Shown: in pieces, positions 1-6,389 of the stretch
How the letters are laid out: every line of letters starts with the position of its first letter
Numbering within the stretch: position 1 is the stretch's first letter
NCBI GenBank assembly: GCA_002310995.1
Contig: DBYV01000002.1
Location: forward strand, 1 to 9,129
DNA length: 9,129 nucleotides
Origin: a bacterium UBP6_UBA1177
GTDB taxonomy: Bacteria; UBP6; UBA1177
Reading direction: 5' to 3'
Position numbers and translations under genes: made by a program
The notes under the pieces: generated by a model
What the model was told of the DNA's origin: nothing
Databases searched by the model: none
Seen by the model: the letters and a program-made list of their open reading frames with translations, nothing else

Positions 1-174
1 AACTTCTTCGGTAACTTCCTCAAGTTCTTTTACCGGGAAAGTTTCGGGAGCCGGAAGACCGCCTGCGAAAGAAATGATGCCGGGTTCCTTTGTGAGTTTA
101 AGAAGTTCTCTGATAGCCGATTTTTTTGCCCTTTTGGACATGTCTGAAAAGTAACTGTCAAGATTTGAATACAT
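1..174 (-). CDS. PLP-dependent aminotransferase, N-terminal part only
   Basis: The first 58 codons are visible; the gene continues past the left edge. The reading starts MYSNLDSYFSDMSKRAKKSA and soon reaches PGIISFAGGLPAPETFP. This is the conserved N-terminal block of class I/II (fold type I) aminotransferases of the 2-aminoadipate/LysN and MocR-C-terminal type, where the 'ISFAGGLP' stretch lies near the substrate and PLP site. The PLP lysine lies outside the window, so the substrate cannot be named. The ATG at 172-174 is preceded by GGAGG (complement of 180-184) with a 5-nt gap, which fixes the start. There is no N-terminal GntR-type DNA-binding domain, so this is an enzyme rather than a MocR regulator. 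The gene has the same strand as the lipoprotein gene upstream of it, but a 113-bp gap separates them. Family certain; specific reaction unknown. Confidence 0.78.
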   Translation of the reverse strand, partial: MYSNLDSYFSDMSKRAKKSAIRELLKLTKEPGIISFAGGLPAPETFPVKELEEVTEEV

Positions 175-216
175 AAATTCCTCCAAGGAATAGGTTAATA
201 AAACAAGCAACGGGTT

Positions 217-245
217 AATGTAGACTTATAATTTAGGGAAAGCAA
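217..245 (-). promoter_or_regulatory. Possible promoter for the aminotransferase gene
   Basis: On the minus strand, TTGCTT (240-245) and TACATT (217-222) are separated by 17 bp and lie about 45 bp before the start codon. The match to the sigma70 consensus is only 3/6 and 4/6, so this is a suggestion. A TTATAA lies within the spacer and could be used instead. Confidence 0.28.
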
Positions 246-287
246 GTATTTTCGGGAATGAAATTTTTTAAGGTTTGTGAGCCTCGG

Positions 288-1241
288 TTACTGAGCTCCC
301 CGCACACAACGAACATAGACTTCAGTCGTGTTCGACTTACTTTTGTTGTACACCTGAGCGGCATTGAAATTTACAATCCACGCAGAATGAATATATTCGG
401 TTGGAACAGAGGAAGACCAGAGCAAGCCGGAGTCGCCTAATTTGCTGTATCTTCCGTCGTAAAAATAAGAAGAGTAGTTGCACTCTCCTCCGCCTCCAAG
501 CGTACAATCATGGCAGCAGCTTGAGCATGTCCAGTAATCATTAAAAGACAAATGGTCGTCCGTTTCAGAAACCTTGCATTGGGAATCCCTTCTCCACTTG
601 AGGAGCATCTTTAATTCATCGATTGTCGGCAGATGCCAGTCTGAATACCCGCATTTGTTCGAATCGTTCAACTTTTTTTCACAGTAATTAAGCGCACTCA
701 GCCAATCCATTGTATCCGTTGTTTTTGGTGACCACCACAGCTTGGCGTCAATTGTTGTGCAGGGTTCATCCGGATCACCGCTGTCGGCGTCTGCATCTTC
801 GTCTGACTGAGAATCAGATGTGTCGGCATCGTCAGTTGAGTCCGCAGTATCGGAATCTCCGTCAGGTTCTCCGCTCTCGGGCTGTTCCGGCGTTGAATCA
901 CCGTCATCGTCAGTTTCCGTCACATCATTATCCGAATCATTGCTGTTGCCGTTCGGATCTTTGATGCAGACATTGTTTTCCTCATCGCAAACAAGACCTT
1001 TGTTGCATGTAGCATTCGGGTAACATTCGCCGTAAAGTTCCCCCTGTTTCCTGCCGGGATCCTCATTGTCAGGCTGTTCCGGTGTCGTGTCAGCCGGCTC
1101 GCTGTCAGCCGTGCCTGAATCTTCGTCAGTCACGGTTTCACCTGTGTCGGTATTGTCTTTGTTTTCGTTATTACTTGAACTTCCGCAGGAAACTGCGAAA
1201 AACAGTGTGAAAAGCGCAAAAAACACGAAATTTTTCTTCAT
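288..1241 (-). CDS. Acidic lipoprotein with cysteine module and one Lcl_C (DUF1566) domain
   Basis: The protein has 317 residues. A type II signal peptide (residues 1-18; Lys-Lys, a Phe-rich core, then AVS|C) predicts lipidation at Cys19. Residues 20-70 and 97-160 are low-complexity linkers of Asp, Glu, Ser, Thr and Gly; each contains a 'TPEQP' block (about 53-57 and 117-121), so the linker may have duplicated. Between them a four-cysteine module (Cys73, 79, 85, 92) resembles the small 'C..G..C..GLVCD....C' modules of deltaproteobacterial surface lipoproteins. Residues 161-317 form an Lcl_C/DUF1566 domain, with the signature DWHLPTIDEL (201-210), late 'LWSSS' and terminal VYVRCVRG. A cysteine cluster (CSSCCHDC, 239-246) is inserted in it. 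The frame is open for 34 codons further upstream, but I chose the ATG at 1239-1241 because GAGG lies 5 nt before it and the signal peptide begins there. Probably a surface-exposed stalk plus head; ligand unknown. Confidence 0.85.
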   Translation of the reverse strand: MKKNFVFFALFTLFFAVSCGSSSNNENKDNTDTGETVTDEDSGTADSEPADTTPEQPDNEDPGRKQGELYGECYPNATCNKGLVCDEENNVCIKDPNGNSNDSDNDVTETDDDGDSTPEQPESGEPDGDSDTADSTDDADTSDSQSDEDADADSGDPDEPCTTIDAKLWWSPKTTDTMDWLSALNYCEKKLNDSNKCGYSDWHLPTIDELKMLLKWRRDSQCKVSETDDHLSFNDYWTCSSCCHDCTLGGGGECNYSSYFYDGRYSKLGDSGLLWSSSVPTEYIHSAWIVNFNAAQVYNKSKSNTTEVYVRCVRGAQ

Positions 1242-1281
1242 TTTTTCCTCACATACGGGTTGCCAAACAAAAAAACGCAGT

Positions 1282-1309
1282 ATTTTAGAAGAAAATCTTA
1301 AAAAAACAA
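1282..1309 (-). promoter_or_regulatory. Possible promoter for the Lcl_C lipoprotein gene
   Basis: On the minus strand, TTGTTT (1304-1309) and TAAAAT (1282-1287) are 16 bp apart, about 40 bp before the ATG. The -10 matches 5/6 and the -35 only 3/6. The same TAAAAT with a 16-bp spacer appears before two other genes in this window, which raises its credibility. It lies in the 105-bp gap after the ORF6N gene, so read-through from that gene is also possible. Confidence 0.38.
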
Positions 1310-1346
1310 ATTTCTGGAACAGGAAAAATTTTGTGAAATACAAGTT

Positions 1347-2339
1347 CTAAACCAGCCTTTCTTTTTGAGCCAGCAGTTTTTCCATAATCGGATAAATCAA
1401 AGTTGTATCCTCGAATTTATTTATGGCACAAACTTTTTTCCCGGCATCTTTGGACGAAGCTCCGCAATGGAACACTTTTTCATCACTTGTTTTGTAGTCG
1501 ATGATGATGAATCTGTCGTGACATTCCGGATTTGGTTTTACTGAAAGACGAGGATATTGGGAGTTAAAATCCTGAACCTCTGATTCCGTTAAAAATCCTT
1601 TTTTGCCGTTTCCGTTCTGCGTAAACAGAATCACTTCGACACCTGGTTTCCTATGTTTCAAAAGATCCAGCGTTTTGATATTTACATAATCATCAATCAC
1701 ATAAATGCTTTTGTTAGCCGTGTGGTAAATATCCGTATATGCGACATCAGCTTCAAATTTCTGCCCTCTGTAAACAACGAAATTCTTAAATTCAGTATTG
1801 TTAGCAAAATTCTCGTTGATTTTATCTATGTTTTCGCAGATTTTTTTGATTTCAGCATCACTTTTTTGCTGTTTTTCGGCAATAGTCAGCACGGAATTTT
1901 CAAGCAACCGCATTTCGTTGCGTGTGACAAACTGCCTATTTTCCAGCACATAATGCTTTAATTCCCTGAATGCCCGCATTATAAAAATGCTTTGCTGATC
2001 TGCCAGTTCACCGCGCAAGACCGTTGCAAGCATATAAATTCCCTGCTCGGTGAAAGCATAAGGCAGTTTGCGGACACCTCCATCCTGACCTGAAAACATT
2101 AGTGCTTTTGGTGAAGTCGCAAATTGCGACTTCACGAGATCAAGTTCTGCTCTTGTCAGTTGAAACATAAAATCTTCAGGAAATCTGGTAATATTTCGCT
2201 TGACTTGTTCGTTGAGACGCTTTACTTCATACCCATAAATTTCAGCCAAATCGAAGTCGAGCATCACTGGAACTTCTCTTATGATGTAAATTCTTGAACA
2301 AAGATCATATTTTTCTTGAGATATCAATGTATTTTTCAA
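1347..2339 (-). CDS. ORF6N domain protein with C-terminal PLD-like (HxR) domain
   Basis: The protein has 330 residues. The N-terminal third is an ORF6N domain (about residues 15-105): 'RIYIIREVPVMLDFDLAEIYG', 'RFPEDFMFQLT' and 'LPYAFTEQGIYML' are hallmark stretches. The family is known from phage and prophage antirepressors (KilA-N/ORF6N group) and binds DNA. A polar helical stretch, probably a coiled coil, covers about 135-185. The C-terminal part (about 190-320) resembles a phospholipase-D fold, with HDRFIIID at 274-281. This is one HxKx4D-type motif with Arg for Lys, followed by 'HCGASSKDAGKK'. One motif per chain would need a dimer for catalysis. The start is TTG at 2337-2339, with GAGG 6 nt upstream; an in-frame TTG at 2366 has no ribosome site and nearly coincides with the inferred transcript start. 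The gene is clearly more AT-rich than its neighbours, which suggests transfer. Biological role unknown; a phage-derived regulator or defence factor is possible. Confidence 0.85.
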   Translation of the reverse strand: MKNTLISQEKYDLCSRIYIIREVPVMLDFDLAEIYGYEVKRLNEQVKRNITRFPEDFMFQLTRAELDLVKSQFATSPKALMFSGQDGGVRKLPYAFTEQGIYMLATVLRGELADQQSIFIMRAFRELKHYVLENRQFVTRNEMRLLENSVLTIAEKQQKSDAEIKKICENIDKINENFANNTEFKNFVVYRGQKFEADVAYTDIYHTANKSIYVIDDYVNIKTLDLLKHRKPGVEVILFTQNGNGKKGFLTESEVQDFNSQYPRLSVKPNPECHDRFIIIDYKTSDEKVFHCGASSKDAGKKVCAINKFEDTTLIYPIMEKLLAQKERLV

Positions 2340-2377
2340 GTTGATCCTCAAATATTTGGAACACAAAAACGAAATAT

Positions 2378-2405
2378 ATTTTACATAAATAAAATTTTAA
2401 ATCAA
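2378..2405 (-). promoter_or_regulatory. Promoter candidate for the ORF6N gene
   Basis: On the minus strand, TTGATT (2400-2405) and TAAAAT (2378-2383) are separated by 16 bp. The matches to the sigma70 consensus are 4/6 and 5/6. Transcription would start near 2371, giving a leader of about 30 nt before the TTG at 2339 and making the earlier TTG at 2366 unlikely as a start. The background is very AT-rich, so chance matches are easy. Confidence 0.42.
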
Positions 2406-2533
2406 AAAAATTGTCTTAATTTCGTTTCTATATTTTATAAATTAAATTAACTTTAAGAGATTTAACAAAATTACATTTCTGCTTTTCTACCAGCTTATTT
2501 TGCATTTTTTCCCGCAACTGTGATTTTTACCCC

Positions 2534-2560
2534 TTGAAACCGCAAAAAGTTGTTTATAAC
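2534..2560 (+). promoter_or_regulatory. Possible promoter for clpB, perhaps heat-shock type
   Basis: CCCTTGAAA (2531-2539) is followed after 15 bp by TATAAC (2555-2560), about 30 bp before the clpB start. The CTTGAAA block is the usual -35 of heat-shock (sigma32-type) promoters, and clpB is commonly heat-shock controlled. I do not see the matching CCCCAT-type -10. The 15-bp spacing is short for sigma70. The rest of the 250-bp gap (2340-2589) is AT-rich and shows nothing else I can name. Confidence 0.35.
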
Positions 2561-2589
2561 AGAGGCCGGATTTTAAATGGAGGTTTGTT

Positions 2590-4725
2590 ATGGATTACAA
2601 TGTTAACGAGAATGAAACGAACAAAGATTCGTGGAAAAACTACGGAAGGAACATTGTCGATCTTGCCAAGGCGGGGAAACTCGACCCTGTGATCGGGCGT
2701 GACGGCGAAATCAGAAGGATCATCAGGATCCTTTCGAGAAGAACCAAAAACAACCCGGTCATCATCGGTCAGCCCGGTGTCGGCAAGACGGCGATCGTTG
2801 AAGGTCTGGCGCGAAGGATCGTCCGCGGCGACGTGCCTGTAAGCCTTCAGAACAAAGAGATCTTCGAGCTCGATATGGGTGCCCTTATATCGGGAGCGAA
2901 ATACCGCGGCGAATTCGAGGAAAGGCTGAAAGACGTCCTTAAAGCGGTCAAGGAATCGGAAGGAAAAATCATCCTTTTCATCGATGAACTTCACACGATC
3001 GTCGGAGCGGGCAAAACCGACGGCAGCATGGATGCGGCTAATATGCTCAAACCTATGCTGGCACGAGGAGAACTGCACTGCATCGGAGCGACGACTCTCG
3101 ACGAATACAGGAAGTACATCGAAAAGGATGCGGCTCTTGAAAGAAGGTTCCAGCCCCTTATCGTCCAGCCGCCGGATGAAGACGAGACAATCTCTATTCT
3201 GCGTGGTCTGCGTGAGCGTTTCGAGATCCACCACGGGATCACGATTTCTGAAGGAGCGATCGTGGCGGCGGTAAAACTTTCGAACCGTTACATTTCAGAC
3301 CGTTTCCAGCCCGACAAGGCGATAGACCTTATCGATGAAGCGTGCGCAATGCTCCGAACCGACAACGACAGCATGCCGGCAGAGCTTGACGACCTCAAGC
3401 GTAAGAAACTCCAGCTCCAGATCGAGTTCGAAGGCTTCCGCAGAAAGGATTCCGGCGCGACAAAAGAGGAGATCAGAAACGTCGAGGAGCGTCTGAAAGA
3501 GACGACTGACGAATACGACAAGCAGTACAAGATCTGGCAGAAGGAAAAGGCTTCGATCGAAGAGGTCAAAAAGCTCAAAAAGGAGATCGACGAAGTCAAG
3601 ACCATGATCGAAAGGGCCCAGAGCGAAGGCGATTTCAACAAGGTCGGTGAACTGCAGTACGGCAGACTGAGAACTCTTGAAGCCAAACTGAAAGAGGCTC
3701 AGGAAATCACCAAAAACGAAAATGTCATGGTCACCGAAGTCCTTACCGAAAAGCAGATCGCAGAAGTCGTAAGCAAGTGGACCGGCATTCCGGTTTCGAG
3801 CATGACCCAGACCGAAAAAGAGAGAATCCTCAATCTTTCGAACAGGCTGAAAGAGGAGATAATCGGTCAGAACGAAGCAATAGAAAGTATCACGAGGGCA
3901 ATCCTGAGATCGCGTGCAGGTCTTACCAACCCGAACAGGCCGCTCGGATCGTTTATTTTCGTAGGCCCCACAGGTGTCGGTAAAACCGAACTTGCAAAAA
4001 AACTGGCGGAACAGCTTTTCGATACGGCTGACAACATGGTTCGTATCGATATGAGCGAATACATGGAGAAATTCTCCGTTTCGCGTCTTATCGGTGCGCC
4101 TCCAGGATATGTCGGCTACGACGAAGGCGGTCAGCTCACCGAAGCGGTCAGAAGAAAACCCTACTCCATCGTCCTGCTTGACGAGATCGAGAAGGCGCAT
4201 GAGGATGTCTTCAACATTCTGCTCCAGATACTTGAAGACGGCAGGCTGACAGACAACCAGGGAAGGACCGTTTCCTTCAAAAACACAATAATAATCATGA
4301 CTTCCAACCTCGGAAGCGATATGATCGAAGGAAAGGACGGAAAACTTTCCGAAGCAGAACTCGATGCCGTAATGCAGACGATAAAAGGAAGGTTCAAACC
4401 TGAATTTATCAACCGTATCGACGATATCGTGGTCTTCAACCCGCTTTCGACCGACAACCTGAAGGAGATAACGGCCCTTCTTCTCAAGAACATCAACAAG
4501 ATCCTTGAGGACAAGGAACTTCACCTCGACCTTGATGAAAAGGCAATGCAGAAAGTCATCGACGAATCCTTCAACACCGAATACGGCGCAAGACCTGTCA
4601 GACGTTACCTTGAAAAGAATGTCGAAACGCTTCTTGCTACCGAGATCTTAAAAGGCAATCTGCCGCCGAAGACCAAAGCCGTCATCACCGTCGAGAACGG
4701 GAAATTCAAGTTGGTCAGGAAATAA
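2590..4725 (+). CDS. clpB: ClpB disaggregase lacking the N-terminal domain
   Basis: The protein has 711 residues and is a Hsp100 AAA+ ATPase that threads aggregated proteins through a hexameric pore with DnaK. Domain order: D1 AAA module with Walker A GQPGVGKT (60-67), pore-loop Tyr105 in 'AKYRG', Walker B 'ILFIDE' (128-133) and arginine finger 'ERRF' (184-187); a coiled-coil middle domain (about 260-380), which marks ClpB rather than ClpA; D2 AAA module with Walker A GPTGVGKT (459-466), pore loop 'GYVG' (506-509), Walker B 'LLDE' (529-532), 'FINRID' (606-611) and sensor-2 'GARP' (666-669). Normal ClpB has about 145 extra N-terminal residues (Clp_N repeats). Here the protein begins right at the linker 'YGRNIVDLAKAGKLDPVIGR', like the short ClpB form other bacteria make from an internal start. 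GGAGG (2579-2583) sits 6 nt before the ATG and the upstream DNA is AT-rich and non-coding, so the short form is genuinely what is encoded. The last 14 codons recur in altered form at 6276-6317. Confidence 0.93.
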   Translation: MDYNVNENETNKDSWKNYGRNIVDLAKAGKLDPVIGRDGEIRRIIRILSRRTKNNPVIIGQPGVGKTAIVEGLARRIVRGDVPVSLQNKEIFELDMGALISGAKYRGEFEERLKDVLKAVKESEGKIILFIDELHTIVGAGKTDGSMDAANMLKPMLARGELHCIGATTLDEYRKYIEKDAALERRFQPLIVQPPDEDETISILRGLRERFEIHHGITISEGAIVAAVKLSNRYISDRFQPDKAIDLIDEACAMLRTDNDSMPAELDDLKRKKLQLQIEFEGFRRKDSGATKEEIRNVEERLKETTDEYDKQYKIWQKEKASIEEVKKLKKEIDEVKTMIERAQSEGDFNKVGELQYGRLRTLEAKLKEAQEITKNENVMVTEVLTEKQIAEVVSKWTGIPVSSMTQTEKERILNLSNRLKEEIIGQNEAIESITRAILRSRAGLTNPNRPLGSFIFVGPTGVGKTELAKKLAEQLFDTADNMVRIDMSEYMEKFSVSRLIGAPPGYVGYDEGGQLTEAVRRKPYSIVLLDEIEKAHEDVFNILLQILEDGRLTDNQGRTVSFKNTIIIMTSNLGSDMIEGKDGKLSEAELDAVMQTIKGRFKPEFINRIDDIVVFNPLSTDNLKEITALLLKNINKILEDKELHLDLDEKAMQKVIDESFNTEYGARPVRRYLEKNVETLLATEILKGNLPPKTKAVITVENGKFKLVRK

Positions 4726-4726
4726 C

Positions 4727-4770
4727 CCCTCAGCCGCTTTGCGTCAGCTCCCCTGCTTCAGGGGCGCCTA
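4727..4770 (+). repeat. GC-rich double-hairpin element directly after clpB
   Basis: The segment begins CCCTCAGCCGC right after the clpB stop. It contains a small CGC-TTT-GCG hairpin and then a 6-bp perfect stem, CCCCTG (4750-4755) with CAGGGG (4759-4764), around a CTT loop. The layout 'CCCTCAG..CAGCTCCCCT..AGGGG.GCC' resembles, from memory, short extragenic palindromic repeats found in many gut bacterial genomes. It could also help end clpB transcription, but the only T-run (GTTTTC) comes about 12 nt later, so an intrinsic terminator is weakly supported. No second copy is seen in this window. Confidence 0.45.
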
Positions 4771-4784
4771 AATAAAGTTTTCGC

Positions 4785-4843
4785 CGCCGCCAGATCTTGT
4801 CGATATTTCGAAATTTCGATATTCGATATATCGACAGGCGGCG
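4785..4843. repeat. Bulged palindromic repeat, copy 1
   Basis: The outer arms CGCCGCC (4785-4791) and GGCGGCG (4837-4843) pair, and so do the inner arms TGTCGATAT (4798-4806) and ATATCGACA (4828-4836). The only interruption is AGATCT (4792-4797) on the left arm, giving a 16-bp stem with a one-sided 6-nt bulge. The loop holds a 12-bp perfect palindrome TCGAAATTTCGA (4808-4819). A related element with the same outer arms and AGAT bulge start lies at 6373-6433. The structure suggests a REP-like mobile palindrome or a family of intergenic RNA hairpins. Confidence 0.7.
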
Positions 4844-4857
4844 AATCGATATATCGA
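4823..4857. repeat. Two copies of the 12-bp palindrome TCGATATATCGA
   Basis: TCGATATATCGA is perfectly self-complementary and occurs at 4823-4834 and again at 4846-4857. The first copy overlaps the right arm of the larger palindrome. Paired dyads could bind a dimeric protein or could be leftovers of nested palindrome growth; nothing in the sequence decides between these. Confidence 0.6.
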
Positions 4858-4884
4858 AGGTGGCTCAACAAACATTTCAAAAAC

Positions 4885-4912
4885 TTGCCATCCGCTTAAC
4901 AACACTTAAAAT
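4885..4912 (+). promoter_or_regulatory. Promoter for the double-Lcl_C lipoprotein gene
   Basis: TTGCCA (4885-4890) and TAAAAT (4907-4912) are separated by 16 bp; each matches the sigma70 consensus at 5 of 6 positions. Transcription would start near 4919, leaving a leader of about 33 nt with GGAGG (4940-4944) before the ATG at 4952. This is the best promoter in the window. It makes the lipoprotein gene independent of clpB. Confidence 0.6.
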
Positions 4913-4951
4913 GTTACGTTTTTTCGGGGCTTGTGATTCGGAGGAAAAATC

Positions 4952-6265
4952 ATGAAGAAATTCTGTTTTATTTCCGCGCTTTTCTGCGTAATGTTTTTTT
5001 CGGGCTGCGGTGAAACAAATTCAAAAGAGACCCTAACAGATGAAGATTTATATACACCTGATGGAACTGAGCCGACTGATGAGGAACAATGCTCTTCTGT
5101 AGGCGGTGACTGGAATAACACCGAATGCACAAGAACCGTCAATTGTGCTAAAAAGCCCGAAAAAACTGAATGGAACGACGGCAAAACTGACAACGAAAGC
5201 GGTAAATTCACTCAGACATGGAACGGAACCGAATGGCTTCCGAAAACTTTGGAATCGGAATACAGCGAAGAAACAGGCGACTGCAAATACAAATGTCAGG
5301 ACGGTTATTTCAGAAAGATGCTCAATATCGGCAATATCTGCACGGGGCAGAACGAATGTTACGATGATTACGGTGAAAAATTAGAGAGTTGTCCTTCATC
5401 CGGCGAGGATTTTTACGGGCAGGATGCTCAATATGCAAACAAGTGCCGTGCGCATAGTTTTACGGCAGTGGATGAAATTGTTTATGACGACAATACAGGA
5501 CTGACCTGGGAACTGTCTCCGTCCGACGATGTCTATACTTGGGAGAAAGCACACTTACGCTGTGATAATTTGAACAATGCGAATTTCGCAGGGAAAAGCA
5601 ACTGGCGTGTTCCGAATCCGCTTGAATTGATGACGCTTGTAGACAACGACAGAATAAATGGAAGTATACTGGCAGGCAATTACTCCAACTCGTTTTGGAC
5701 AAATCAGCAGTACACCGCCCATACGGAATCAGCATATATATTCGATGTCTATATGTTTAGATATTATGACAAAAGCGATGCCTTCAGAGTTCTTTGTGTT
5801 TCCGGCAATGAGATGCGGTATGCGACATCAAGTGATTTCACGGTATCGGCAGACGGTAAAACTGTGACAGACAGACGCACAGGACTTATCTGGCAAAAAA
5901 CATATGGTCCAAGCGGATCATGGCCGGATGCGCTTGCTTATTGCCAGAACTTGAACTCAGAAAATTCCGGCGCTTATTCGAGCGGTTGGAAATTGCCGAG
6001 CATAAACGAGTTATTATCACTTTTAGATCTCAGCAAATCTGAACCACCCTACTCAAACTTTCCCGAGATCAAAAACTATAGGTTTTGGGCTTCTTCTACC
6101 TCTCCCTACAACAGAGATGCTTGGGCTCTCTATCTTGACTCTGGTATCATGTGGGAAACCCAAAAGTCCTTCGACGCTGCCCATGGTTGTGGTGCTCTAT
6201 GTGTCAGAAACCCGGACTATGATCCTGTAGCCGGGCAGACATGTGTCGCGGCAGACGAAATTTAG
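4952..6265 (+). CDS. Lipoprotein with two Lcl_C (DUF1566) domains
   Basis: The protein has 437 residues. Residues 1-18 are a lipoprotein signal peptide ending FSG|C, with lipidated Cys19; a short acidic linker follows (20-46). Residues 47-165 are cysteine-rich (Cys47, 59, 65, 111, 115, 130, 136, 147, 165). They include 'TQTWNGTEWLP' (87-97) and 'CKYKCQDGYF' (111-120), a module I recall as repeated in large deltaproteobacterial surface lipoproteins. The first Lcl_C domain spans about 171-285: 'DDNTGLTWELS', 'NWRVPNPLELMTLVD', 'VLCVSG'. The second spans about 294-420: 'VTDRRTGLIWQK', 'GWKLPSINELLSLLD', 'FWASST', 'ALCVRN'. The ATG at 4952 has GGAGG 7 nt upstream. It shares architecture with the lipoprotein at 288-1241 but lacks that protein's long Asp/Ser linkers. 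Likely exported to the outer membrane; ligand or partner unknown. The gene is bracketed by two versions of the clpB tail plus palindrome. Confidence 0.86.
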   Translation: MKKFCFISALFCVMFFSGCGETNSKETLTDEDLYTPDGTEPTDEEQCSSVGGDWNNTECTRTVNCAKKPEKTEWNDGKTDNESGKFTQTWNGTEWLPKTLESEYSEETGDCKYKCQDGYFRKMLNIGNICTGQNECYDDYGEKLESCPSSGEDFYGQDAQYANKCRAHSFTAVDEIVYDDNTGLTWELSPSDDVYTWEKAHLRCDNLNNANFAGKSNWRVPNPLELMTLVDNDRINGSILAGNYSNSFWTNQQYTAHTESAYIFDVYMFRYYDKSDAFRVLCVSGNEMRYATSSDFTVSADGKTVTDRRTGLIWQKTYGPSGSWPDALAYCQNLNSENSGAYSSGWKLPSINELLSLLDLSKSEPPYSNFPEIKNYRFWASSTSPYNRDAWALYLDSGIMWETQKSFDAAHGCGALCVRNPDYDPVAGQTCVAADEI

Positions 6266-6275
6266 GACGGAATAA

Positions 6276-6317
6276 ATCAATATCGAAAACGGAAAATTCA
6301 AGTTGGAAAGAAAGTAA
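6276..6317 (+). pseudogene. Remnant of a second clpB 3' end (last 14 codons)
   Basis: The stretch reads INIENGKFKLERK-stop, against ITVENGKFKLVRK-stop at the end of the intact clpB (4684-4725). Including one base after the stop, I count 34 identical bases out of 43, with a 13-bp exact core AAATTCAAGTTGG (6294-6306 and 4702-4714). Most differences are silent (GAG/GAA, GGG/GGA, AGG/AGA, AAA/AAG). The fragment therefore diverged while still coding, and is more likely the tail of a different clpB than a recent copy of this one. An in-frame TAA (6273-6275) lies directly before it, and there is no start codon or ribosome site. It starts 11 bp after the lipoprotein stop codon. Confidence 0.75.
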
Positions 6318-6338
6318 CTGTCGTTCTTTTCGTTCTTG

Positions 6339-6389
6339 TCGACGCCGCCAGATTTTGTCGTTCAGGTTCGACGCCGCCAGATTTTGTCG
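6339..6389. repeat. 22-bp direct repeat, left palindrome arm twice
   Basis: An identical 22-bp sequence containing GCCGCCAGATTTTGTCG occurs at 6339-6360 and 6368-6389, with starts 29 bp apart. The second copy is the left arm of the palindrome at 6373-6433; the first has no right arm of its own. The same block in the form GCCGCCAGATCTTGTCG lies at 4786-4802, downstream of clpB. Confidence 0.75.

Noticed and set aside
279..298. Hairpin GAG-CTCGG / CTGAG-CTC with the lipoprotein stop codon in its 3-nt loop, considered as a terminator
   Set aside because: The stem is short, with a bulge and a wobble pair, and no T-run follows on the minus strand, so termination is not supported.
3295..4524. Long open frame (409 codons) antisense to clpB, and another at 2554-3234
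   Set aside because: Both mirror the strongly conserved ClpB reading frame. The proteins have no family resemblance I can see and the frames lack ribosome sites, so they are by-products of clpB codon use.
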